NCBI GenBank assembly: GCA_900767685.1
Contig: CAAGAB010000002.1
Span: 1-13,327, forward strand
Reading direction: 5' to 3'
DNA length: 13,327 nt
DNA from: an uncultured Coprococcus sp.
GTDB lineage: Bacteria; Bacillota_A; Clostridia; Lachnospirales; Lachnospiraceae
Position 1 is the first letter of the stretch. Each line of letters starts with the position of its first letter. Position numbers and translations under genes: made by a program. The notes below the pieces were generated by a model. That model had not been told where the DNA came from, ran no database searches, and saw only the letters and a program-made list of their open reading frames with translations. Below, one piece after another: positions 6,100-13,327 of the stretch.

Positions 6100-7155
6100 T
6101 TAAAATGTTATGCCTGCCGCATTTATGAGAAGCCCCCAGATGAGACCCGCAATATATAAAACAGCTGTTATCCTTATATTCTCTGCTGGTCTGTGCTTGT
6201 TCATCCTGAAGAGAACCACAAGTCCCACACCTGCGCTCACCAAAAGACCAGACATCATAGCGCCCGCACTGAGTATTCCCTGAAGATATAGTTCTGTTAT
6301 GATGACCGATGCTGCACAGTTCGGTATAAGCCCAACCAGAGCTGCTGCTGCCTCCCCGAGAACCGGCACATCATTGAACACCCTGGCTATGGCTTCCTCA
6401 CCAACAGCCTCTATTATTACGTTTATCACCAGTGTAAAAATAAATATAAAAACAGCGATCTTTGCTGTATGTATCAACGCAGATCTAAATATGCCGCACT
6501 CACAGTCACAATGCTCCTGTTCACACACCTCATGAATATTCTTCTCTCCATAGTGGCCATGATCATGGCTGTGTTCATGGACATAATCATGAACATGTCC
6601 ATCACCACCATTTCCGCCATGCATATCTTTATACACTATATTTTTTGCATGCTGGCTATTCTCCGCAACGTTCTTATCATGGGTATGTCCATGCCCATCT
6701 CCGTGTTCATGAACGTGTTCGATCTTCTTCACTTCCACAGGTTTTCTCATCCTGTCCAATACAAATCCGACTATATATCCTGTTATTACTGCTATCACAG
6801 CCTTTGTCACAAGAATCTTTACTATCGTTCCAGCTCCTATTGCATCATTTGACAGCATAATCGGCAACATCTCATCCGATGTAGACATAAATACCGCTAT
6901 AAGCACACCTGCGCCTATGACTCCTCCGCTGTACAGGTTGGATGCCATGAGTGAAAATCCACACTGTGGCACTATTCCAAGCACTCCACCCAGCAGCGGA
7001 CCCAGCTTTTCAGCCTTCTTTAAGATATTTGCCTGTTTTCCCGCTGTCTTTCTCTCTAGCCACTCCATGATAACATATGTGATCAACAGAAACGGTATGA
7101 GCTTGACTGTATCAAGCAACGCGTCCTTAAATGAATCTATAAGCAATTCCATCAT
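6100..7155 (-). CDS. ArsP_2-like permease with a His-rich loop (putative metal exporter)
   Basis: This 351-residue integral membrane protein is built of two homologous halves, each with four to five helices. The halves carry related motifs: GIVPQCGFSLMASNLYSGG (60-78) and GLIPNCAASVIITELYLQG (275-293). This fits the ArsP_2/DUF2899 family, described as putative 10-TM heavy-metal exporters (also annotated as arsenic efflux or manganese transporters). Between the halves, residues 147-220 hold 17 histidines and four cysteines, an obvious metal-binding loop. The metal is unknown; Zn, Mn, Ni and Co are all possible. The first of two adjacent ATGs is best, with GGGAG ten bases upstream. It starts 21 bp after the histidine phosphatase stop, so the two are co-transcribed. 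Confidence 0.8.
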   Translation of the reverse strand: MMELLIDSFKDALLDTVKLIPFLLITYVIMEWLERKTAGKQANILKKAEKLGPLLGGVLGIVPQCGFSLMASNLYSGGVIGAGVLIAVFMSTSDEMLPIMLSNDAIGAGTIVKILVTKAVIAVITGYIVGFVLDRMRKPVEVKKIEHVHEHGDGHGHTHDKNVAENSQHAKNIVYKDMHGGNGGDGHVHDYVHEHSHDHGHYGEKNIHEVCEQEHCDCECGIFRSALIHTAKIAVFIFIFTLVINVIIEAVGEEAIARVFNDVPVLGEAAAALVGLIPNCAASVIITELYLQGILSAGAMMSGLLVSAGVGLVVLFRMNKHRPAENIRITAVLYIAGLIWGLLINAAGITF

Positions 7156-7176
7156 ATCAATAACACTCCCTTGTCA

Positions 7177-7707
7177 TCATAATTCGTAGATATTATACCC
7201 ACAATTATCCTGACTGAATCCAAAATACTCTTCGTTGGTCATATCCTTAAAATAGCTGCATATCACACGGCATATACCGTTGTGGCACACAAACAGAACA
7301 GACGAGTCCGGATATTTCTCATTCGTCTCTATAATAAGATCATACGTCCTTCTCGCTATATCCATCATGGATTCTCCACCCGGGTATCTATAAGCAAACA
7401 TTCGCTTATTATTGAGAAAGTTCTCATCGTCTCTCTGAACTCCCTCATACACACCGTAATCCTGCTCTATGAGCCTGTCATCCGTGATAACCTGCAAATG
7501 TTTTCTCTGAGCAACCGCCTGGGCCGTCTTCTGCGCTCTCGAAAGCGGAGATGCTATTATCACATCAATATGGCAGTCATCCAACTTGTCTGCAAGGAGC
7601 TGTGCCTGTCTGAGTCCTGTATCTGTAAGAGGGGAGTCCGTCCTGCCACAGACCTTGTTCAATCTGTTCCATTCTGTCTCTCCATGTCTCGCAACATATA
7701 ACTTCAT
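7177..7707 (-). CDS. Histidine phosphatase family protein (phosphoglycerate mutase-like)
   Basis: This 176-residue protein belongs to the branch-1 histidine phosphatase superfamily. It has the catalytic RHGET (7-11, nucleophile His8), R57 in SPLSRAQKTA, E81 in EQDYGVYEG, and the second catalytic His142 in VCHNG. The length is typical of small bacterial phosphatases rather than glycolytic mutases (about 230-250). The substrate is not predictable from sequence. The start at 7707 is chosen because AAGGAG lies seven bases upstream and the conserved strand MKLYVARHGE begins directly there. An upstream in-frame start at 7740 lacks such support. It leads a tight pair with the permease gene. It may have its own promoter in the 115-bp gap behind the lipoprotein gene or be the fourth gene of a longer operon, as no terminator is visible in that gap. 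Confidence 0.88.
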   Translation of the reverse strand: MKLYVARHGETEWNRLNKVCGRTDSPLTDTGLRQAQLLADKLDDCHIDVIIASPLSRAQKTAQAVAQRKHLQVITDDRLIEQDYGVYEGVQRDDENFLNNKRMFAYRYPGGESMMDIARRTYDLIIETNEKYPDSSVLFVCHNGICRVICSYFKDMTNEEYFGFSQDNCGYNIYEL

Positions 7708-7822
7708 CTGTACACTCCTTCCAGCTTTATCAAATGTCACATCTTTATAATATTAAGCATTTTTGCAAATAAATCAACTATTTTGAATAATAAAGTGATA
7801 ATAAAGTGTCTGGAATTTTTTT

Positions 7823-10090
7823 CTATATGCTAATACCTTCTGTATTTTTAAGCGTTCCTGTTGTCTGGGAGTCGCTATCCTGCCCTCCATTCTGTCCGTT
7901 ATCTGAGTTATGTCCATCCCCAGCATCTGAACCGTCGCCAGTACTGTCTGGTTTCTGCATGCCGCCGTCATCCGAGCCGTCGCCTGTGCTGTCTGGTCTC
8001 TGCATACCGCCGTTATCCGAGCCGCCGCCTGTGCTGTCCGGTCTCTGCATACCGCCGTTGCCAGAGCCGTCGCCTGTGCTGTCTGGTCTCTGCATACCGC
8101 CATTGCCCGGATCTCCGCCTGATCCATACATACCTCCAGAGCCTTCGCTGTATGTCACATCCTCCATTGCAAATGTGCTCGTCTGATCTCCAGCAGTCAA
8201 AGTATATGTCTCGCCCTGTTTCATATCTGATGTACTTATCAGAACTGAGCCAAACTTCTTGGCAGCCTTGTAAGTGAGGAGCTTATTCCCATTGGAATCA
8301 GTGAGGGTGATCGTCTCTCCGGCATCTATCCACTCATCAAAATTGACAAGTGCAGAACATTGTGTGGACTCACCCCCAAATCTCTGCGCCATGCCTGAAC
8401 CACCCACAGCCACCATCTCACCGCCGGTGATAGCCGCATAGATTCCATAATCCAACGCACCATTTCCATTGTTTGATGGACCGAGTACATACACATTGCC
8501 TCCTGTGATTCCAAGGTATCCATTTGAATCTATTCCATCGCCATCAGCATTTATATTTATGTTTCCGCCGGTTATTAGAATATATGCATCGTAATCAGCA
8601 TTCATGTCTGCGCCGCCCATGCCAGGTCTGCCCGACATGTCCAAACCACCAGGCTGCCCTATGTCATCCGGTTTTGCAGGTGTTGTGTTTGTATCTGTGC
8701 TATCACTATCCATGCCGCTACTCTGTCCGTTGCTGTCAGGTATTTCTGGCGGAGTGTTTGTGTCTGTGCTGTCACTATCCGTGCCGTTACTCTGTCTGTT
8801 GCTGTCAGGTCTTGCCGGCGGGGTGTTGCCGTCCATATCCCCACCGGGACCTCCGCCGAAGCCTCCTTTATTGTCACCTGTACCATCGAAGCTGCCGCCT
8901 TTATTGTCGCCTGAATTGCCTGAGCTGCCTCCAGCCGCATTGAAACCGTCATCGCTGGCTGCCACGTCTATATCGCCGCCGGTCACCAGTATCTTATAGC
9001 CCTCGATACCCTCATAGCTCTTGGAAATGTCTATATCTCCACCGGTTATGATCAAAAGTCCTTCAGCGTGCATCGCATCGTCTTCAACCAATATATCAAT
9101 GTCTCCGCCTTCTATATATATGTAGCCCCCCTGCTGATCGTCGTTTCCGGCGTGTATGCCATCCTCATCGCAAACGAGGGTAAATATCCCATCCGCGATC
9201 CTTACGCTATCTTTGCCGTTCAGGCAGTGATCCTGACTATCTATCATATAGGTTCCACCCGTTACCACAAGGTCATCCTTGGACACAATTCCATGCCCGG
9301 TGGTGTCCTTGACAGTCAGGCTTCCGTTTCCATTGAGTGTAAGATCACATTTGGCAAATATAACTGCGTCCACATTGTTGTCATCGGTCTGAACGTAGTC
9401 GCCTGACACTGTAAGGCTGTTCTCAGTCCCTTCTGCCAATGTCACAAATACCTTGTCTGCATTCTTTGCATATATCGCCGCATAGTCTGCAGCCGTTATC
9501 GACACGCCATCAAGCACAAGCTGCACCTTGTCATCATCACCGGCATCCACTACGATGGTTTCGTCTGTGAGTGTCCCTGACAGAACGTATACACCTGCCG
9601 CCTTGATCGTCACCACACCTTCCTCTATCTGTACATTTGAGCTGTCGCATGTTGCAGTCTTTTCAGACAACGTTATCTTCACAGCCTCACTCTCTTCGTA
9701 GTTTCCAGACAGATCACGTTTTGTGAACATATCCGTTATGTCTATACCTGCCTCGCTCATTGCGTCATCTATAGCCGCCTGCATTTCCTCCACAGTCATT
9801 TCTGTCTTTGTACTTGTGTTCTGTGCATCCGCTGCATCTGTGCCGTCATTTTGACTGCCTGTTGCTGCTTCTGTACCATCGTTTTTACTGTTTGTATCAG
9901 CATCTATGTCACCATTTTCACTGTCTATATCAGCATCTGTTGCTGTGCTCACCCCAGTATCTGAAGCTGAACCTGTGCTCTGACCGGCCGAACATCCGGC
10001 AAGCATTGCCGTGCACATGGCCGCTGTCAGCCCCACGGCCAGGCATTTTCGTATTCCCGCTCTATGTCTCATATATTTATTCTTTCTCAT
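7823..10090 (-). CDS. Secreted lipoprotein with Cthe_2159-type beta-helix (carbohydrate-binding domain-containing protein)
   Basis: This is a 755-residue exported lipoprotein. The signal peptide ends in a lipobox, LAGC (30-33), so Cys33 would be lipidated. A Ser/Thr/Asp-rich spacer follows (about 34-95). From about 130 to 390 and again from about 500 to 575 there are repeated turns of the type ITGGDIDI..DDGI, the pattern of the Cthe_2159/DUF4353 beta-helix family, whose founder binds acidic plant polysaccharide. The helix is interrupted by a Gly/Asp/Pro-rich insert (about 388-500) carrying 23-residue repeats. The C-terminus has four 15-residue repeats (662-721) and a low-complexity tail. The start is supported by AAGGAG eight bases upstream. 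The gene follows VTC and DUF4956 genes, a known recurring association. Ligand and role are unproven; a surface polymer-binding role is inferred. Confidence 0.85.
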   Translation of the reverse strand: MRKNKYMRHRAGIRKCLAVGLTAAMCTAMLAGCSAGQSTGSASDTGVSTATDADIDSENGDIDADTNSKNDGTEAATGSQNDGTDAADAQNTSTKTEMTVEEMQAAIDDAMSEAGIDITDMFTKRDLSGNYEESEAVKITLSEKTATCDSSNVQIEEGVVTIKAAGVYVLSGTLTDETIVVDAGDDDKVQLVLDGVSITAADYAAIYAKNADKVFVTLAEGTENSLTVSGDYVQTDDNNVDAVIFAKCDLTLNGNGSLTVKDTTGHGIVSKDDLVVTGGTYMIDSQDHCLNGKDSVRIADGIFTLVCDEDGIHAGNDDQQGGYIYIEGGDIDILVEDDAMHAEGLLIITGGDIDISKSYEGIEGYKILVTGGDIDVAASDDGFNAAGGSSGNSGDNKGGSFDGTGDNKGGFGGGPGGDMDGNTPPARPDSNRQSNGTDSDSTDTNTPPEIPDSNGQSSGMDSDSTDTNTTPAKPDDIGQPGGLDMSGRPGMGGADMNADYDAYILITGGNININADGDGIDSNGYLGITGGNVYVLGPSNNGNGALDYGIYAAITGGEMVAVGGSGMAQRFGGESTQCSALVNFDEWIDAGETITLTDSNGNKLLTYKAAKKFGSVLISTSDMKQGETYTLTAGDQTSTFAMEDVTYSEGSGGMYGSGGDPGNGGMQRPDSTGDGSGNGGMQRPDSTGGGSDNGGMQRPDSTGDGSDDGGMQKPDSTGDGSDAGDGHNSDNGQNGGQDSDSQTTGTLKNTEGISI
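7928..8107 (-). repeat. Four tandem 45-bp coding repeats
   Basis: Four exact-length 45-bp units encode GNGGMQRPDSTGDGS and close variants (residues 662-721 of the lipoprotein). Units differ at few positions, and all changes keep the reading frame. Such repeats change copy number easily and would change the length of the protein's C-terminal tail. Confidence 0.85.
8645..8827 (-). repeat. 69-bp coding repeats inside the beta-helix insert
   Basis: Two full 69-bp units and one partial unit encode a 23-residue repeat, NTPPxxPDSNxQSxGxDSDS plus TDT (residues 422-482 of the lipoprotein). They lie in a Gly/Asp/Pro-rich segment that interrupts the beta-helix and look like a flexible linker grown by duplication. 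Confidence 0.75.
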
Positions 10091-10180
10091 GCGATCATCT
10101 CCTTACTAAGTATTTTCCAGCCGACCTGAATTTCCGGTCTGCTTTATATCATCAACATCATCTCATATATTTGTCATCGT

Positions 10181-10354
10181 CTATAATGTTATGTCCCACG
10201 TACACATACCACCTTCTACATGTTATGTCACACGAACGCATTTTGTCTTCTACAGTGTTATATCACACGAACGCATTTTGTCTCCTACAGTGTTATATCA
10301 CACGAACACATACTGTCTTCTACAATGTCATGTCCCCCGAATCCACCTGCATCA
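10181..10354. repeat. Five 35-bp tandem repeats spanning the DUF4956 stop codon
   Basis: Units start at 10181, 10216, 10250, 10285 and 10320. Four are 35 bp and one is 34 bp. The last unit contains the final codons and stop of the DUF4956 gene; the other four lie between that gene and the lipoprotein gene. On the minus strand each unit ends in a copy or near-copy of the DMTL-stop tail (DITL-stop in units 3 and 4). Units 10250 and 10285 are the most alike. The array is most simply a duplication of the gene end into the intergenic space. Confidence 0.8.
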
Positions 10355-11000
10355 ACATGATCTCCAAATTGCCATTTCTCACCCTGAGTCTGTCTATCAT
10401 GTCCTTCTGATTTGTATCTTTCTTAAGTCTTACCACATATGTAAGCTTGAACAGACTTCCCATGTTGGTCGTTTTCACATTTGTCAGTCTGTAACTTTCT
10501 GTACAGTCGGCAAGTATCTCATCAAATGCCTCTGTATAGTCGAGATTTTCAGGCACGGTGATCTTCAGGGTTCTCTCTCCATCCCTTCCCCCGCCAAATC
10601 CCGTAAGGCTGCAAATGAACATTGCTCCGCCAAGTATTATCGCAAATAATACCGCGTATCCGATAAATCCCATTCCGGTCACAAGTCCTGCTCCCATCGC
10701 AAGAAATATCGCACATATCTCCTTTGCCGATCCGGGCACCGATCTGAATCTTACCAGACTAAAAGCTCCTGCCACCGCAACGCCCGCGCCAACATTACCA
10801 TTTACCATCATTATAACCACGCACACGACTGCTGGTATGAGTGCCAATGTCACCAGAAAGCTCTGTGTATATTTACTCCTAAACGCGTACACCCCTGCAA
10901 GGAATACGCCTATCACAAGAGATACCGCTATGCAGATCAGAAACTCCTGCACCGTTATTGTTGTCGCCGCTCCAAATATACTGTCAAATAATCCTGTCAT
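10320..11000 (-). CDS. DUF4956 membrane protein
   Basis: This 226-residue protein has four predicted membrane helices (about 18-40, 48-67, 72-84/95-108 and 112-132). They are followed by a soluble C-terminal domain (about 140-226) with an ACT-like alternation of strands and helices. The stretch GAFSLVRFRSVPGSAKEI (78-95) is characteristic of DUF4956. The molecular function is unknown. Family members are commonly encoded beside VTC-domain polyphosphate polymerase-like proteins and CotH or Cthe_2159 surface proteins, as here. The start has AGGAGG nine bases upstream. The gene begins 39 bp after the VTC gene stop, so the two are an operon. Its last residues and stop codon are copied in a tandem repeat array downstream. 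Confidence 0.88.
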   Translation of the reverse strand: MTGLFDSIFGAATTITVQEFLICIAVSLVIGVFLAGVYAFRSKYTQSFLVTLALIPAVVCVVIMMVNGNVGAGVAVAGAFSLVRFRSVPGSAKEICAIFLAMGAGLVTGMGFIGYAVLFAIILGGAMFICSLTGFGGGRDGERTLKITVPENLDYTEAFDEILADCTESYRLTNVKTTNMGSLFKLTYVVRLKKDTNQKDMIDRLRVRNGNLEIMLMQVDSGDMTL

Positions 11001-11039
11001 CTTCTATATCCTCCTGCTTATGTTTGCTCTCGACTTATG

Positions 11040-11726
11040 TCAACCAACCATCTGTTTATATGCCTCTCCATACTTTGAAAATGATGTTCTGTATACATTG
11101 TATTTTGTGAGCAGATGTGATAGCCACAGCGGAAATCCGCCTGCCATCTTAATCTCCATCAACACCTTATATTCAGGTATGACCTTATGCCCATACGGCT
11201 CTTTCTGCAGTGTAAGATCCTCGTTCTGCCAAAGTATATTGTAGTCAAATGTAATCCTTAGTTCCGGATCGTCTATGCCTTTGTAAGAATCACGCTCATA
11301 TGAGAGAACCACTGCAGGCTCCATATCTTTGTACACCTGCATGAAATAATCTATCTCCCTCCCTATCTGGCAATTCTCGTGCAGTGGCCGTCCTCCCACC
11401 AGATAATCCATCGCCTCATGCTCCGGCACTTCAAGACGTCTCTTATACACTACGGATTTGTATTTCTTCTTGAGTCCAATGAAAACCTCTGAATCGTCAT
11501 CTGGTACTCCATAGCTTCTAAGTCTGAGTTTCTCTTTGTAAACCGGCTTTTCTATGGAGTCCCTGATGAGTCTGTGGGAAGGGGTATCGAAATATATGTT
11601 AATGATCTGGCTGTGTGCGAACCGGTCCGGCTGCATGTACCTTATCATTTCGCTCATTATCTGTTCGTACTGGTATCGAGTCAGCATGTATTTAAGTTCA
11701 TATCTTTTAAATGTATTATCTGCCAT
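11040..11726 (-). CDS. VTC-domain (polyphosphate polymerase-like) protein
   Basis: This 228-residue protein is a single VTC tunnel domain, the fold that in yeast Vtc4 makes polyphosphate from ATP. The charged tunnel motifs are present in order: FKRYELKY (6-13), YFDT (45-48), EKLRLRSY (65-72), GLKKKY (84-89), YKRR (94-97), SYERDSY (142-148), RITFD (157-161), EIK (191-193) and SFSKYG (215-220). The start at 11726 is preferred, with AGGA eight bases upstream; two in-frame ATGs lie just before it (11732, 11735). No SPX or membrane domain is present. The bacterial product is not established; polyphosphate or another phospho-polymer at the membrane, working with DUF4956, is an inference. It is the first gene of the operon. 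Confidence 0.88.
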   Translation of the reverse strand: MADNTFKRYELKYMLTRYQYEQIMSEMIRYMQPDRFAHSQIINIYFDTPSHRLIRDSIEKPVYKEKLRLRSYGVPDDDSEVFIGLKKKYKSVVYKRRLEVPEHEAMDYLVGGRPLHENCQIGREIDYFMQVYKDMEPAVVLSYERDSYKGIDDPELRITFDYNILWQNEDLTLQKEPYGHKVIPEYKVLMEIKMAGGFPLWLSHLLTKYNVYRTSFSKYGEAYKQMVG

Positions 11727-11809
11727 AAACATCATCCTTTCTTGTCTTATCTCCTCTTGATGATGCTATAATAACCTGCCAAACTTAAACGAACTTTAAA
11801 TATAAAAAA

Positions 11810-12028
11810 TTGTCTTCGGTGACTCCTGTTGGTGTGTATTCTCTATGTTGTATATTCAATCGGTAGTGCCGGCGACCGAACTTTGACGCTTCTGTGCCGC
11901 CGCAGAGAGCTAGGCGCCCTTATCGTGCTTGGCGCGGCGTGCACGATGGAAGCAAAGTCAAAGTGAGGGTAGACAAACATGATTGGATATACCATAGAGA
12001 TTACACCAACAGAAGTCACCGAAGACAA
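11810..12028. repeat. 219-bp long imperfect inverted repeat (MITE-like or rod-shaped RNA)
   Basis: The ends, TTGTCTTCGGTGACT at 11810 and its complement ending at 12028, pair for about 50 positions with few mismatches, through CTCTATG and GTATAT(T/C)CAATC. Further co-linear pairings continue inward: CTTTGAC..GCTTC (11882-11892) with GAAGC..GTCAAAG (11949-11963), GTGC..CGCC with GGCG..GCAC, and GCGCC with GGCGC near the tip. The whole element therefore folds back on itself as one rod. The core is GC-rich compared with the flanks. No clear target-site duplication is visible at the ends, and no transposase is present. It lies between the gdhA terminator and the VTC operon. Confidence 0.8.
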
Positions 12029-12037
12029 CCACAACAC

Positions 12038-12075
12038 AAAAACGCCCATCTGCGGATCACTCCACAGATGGACGT
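12038..12075 (-). terminator. Intrinsic terminator of gdhA
   Basis: On the minus strand the stem ACG-CCATCTG-GGA pairs with TCC-CAGATGG-CGT (arms within 12042-12075, TCAC/GTGA loop, single-base mismatches) and is followed by a run of five T residues (12038-12042). It lies about 70 bp after the gdhA stop. Confidence 0.88.
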
Positions 12076-12143
12076 CTATAGTCTTATATTATAATCTTAT
12101 GTCTAGTTGATTTGAAGATGTGGCTCTCGCCTATTACCTAGGA

Positions 12144-13327
<1,184 letters not shown>

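Larger units (their letters stand above)
11727..12143. other. 417-bp intergenic region between the VTC operon and gdhA
   Basis: It holds the VTC ribosome binding site, the 219-bp foldback element and the gdhA terminator, which are listed separately. Short open frames inside the foldback are on both strands and overlap its stems, so I do not call genes. No convincing VTC operon promoter was found; a TATTAT sits on the minus strand at about 11770 without a matching -35. Confidence 0.55.

Noticed and set aside
7708..7740. Upstream start for the histidine phosphatase at 7740
   Set aside because: The extra residues precede the conserved first strand, and the strong AAGGAG sits directly before the ATG at 7707.
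7774..8186. Repetitive frames on both strands over the lipoprotein 3' end
   Set aside because: They are shadow frames of the 45-bp coding repeats; the lipoprotein frame has the lipobox, beta-helix and a good ribosome binding site.
10181..10354. CRISPR array
   Set aside because: Units are directly adjacent with no unique spacers and no cas genes; it is a simple tandem repeat.
11810..12028. 6S RNA
   Set aside because: The rod shape is suggestive, but the pairing at the ends is too perfect and I see no typical central open bubble or conserved 6S sequence.
11843..12094. Short frames on both strands within the foldback element
   Set aside because: They mirror each other through the inverted repeat and lack ribosome binding sites.

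Overview
This window looks like a chromosome segment from a low-to-moderate GC clostridial Firmicute, most likely a Lachnospiraceae gut anaerobe. The evidence is strong GGAGG ribosome binding sites, an MsmX/UgpC-type solo sugar-transporter ATPase next to a CdaR-type regulator, a family I glutamate dehydrogenase, and a VTC-domain / DUF4956 / Cthe_2159-like gene set. The genus cannot be fixed from the sequence alone. Both edges cut genes: ftsE on the left and gdhA on the right, both on the minus strand.

Layout, left to right. Positions 1-362 hold the N-terminal part of ftsE (cell division). A 500-bp AT-rich gap follows with a 13-bp tandem repeat array and a hairpin. Next is a CdaR/PucR-family regulator (864-1952), which lies behind an MsmX/UgpC-like ATPase (2184-3296) with a strong terminator between the two. 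A long AT-rich gap follows. Then comes a small membrane-anchored LytR_C-domain protein (3908-4504), divergent from an SDR oxidoreductase (4903-5631) and a small zinc-ribbon protein (5750-5995). The divergent gap carries three copies of an 86-87 bp GC-rich element that folds into two hairpins per copy and lies between a predicted promoter and the SDR start.

Positions 6100-11726 form a minus-strand block read right to left: VTC-domain polyphosphate polymerase-like protein, DUF4956 membrane protein, a large secreted lipoprotein with a Cthe_2159-type beta-helix, a histidine phosphatase, and an ArsP_2-like permease with a His-rich loop. A strong terminator at 6005-6037 closes the block. The first three genes are a recurrent association in Firmicutes and probably act together at the cell surface. 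The last two may be a separate unit or may be reached by read-through. Between DUF4956 and the lipoprotein there is a 35-bp tandem array that recreates the DUF4956 C-terminal tail and stop codon in each unit.

Positions 11810-12028 are a 219-bp long imperfect inverted repeat (MITE-like element or long rod-shaped RNA), lying between the VTC operon and the terminator of gdhA. gdhA (12144 to the right edge) encodes NADP-type glutamate dehydrogenase.

The most unusual structures are the triple two-hairpin repeat at 4615-4876, the 219-bp foldback element, and the 35-bp stop-codon repeat array.
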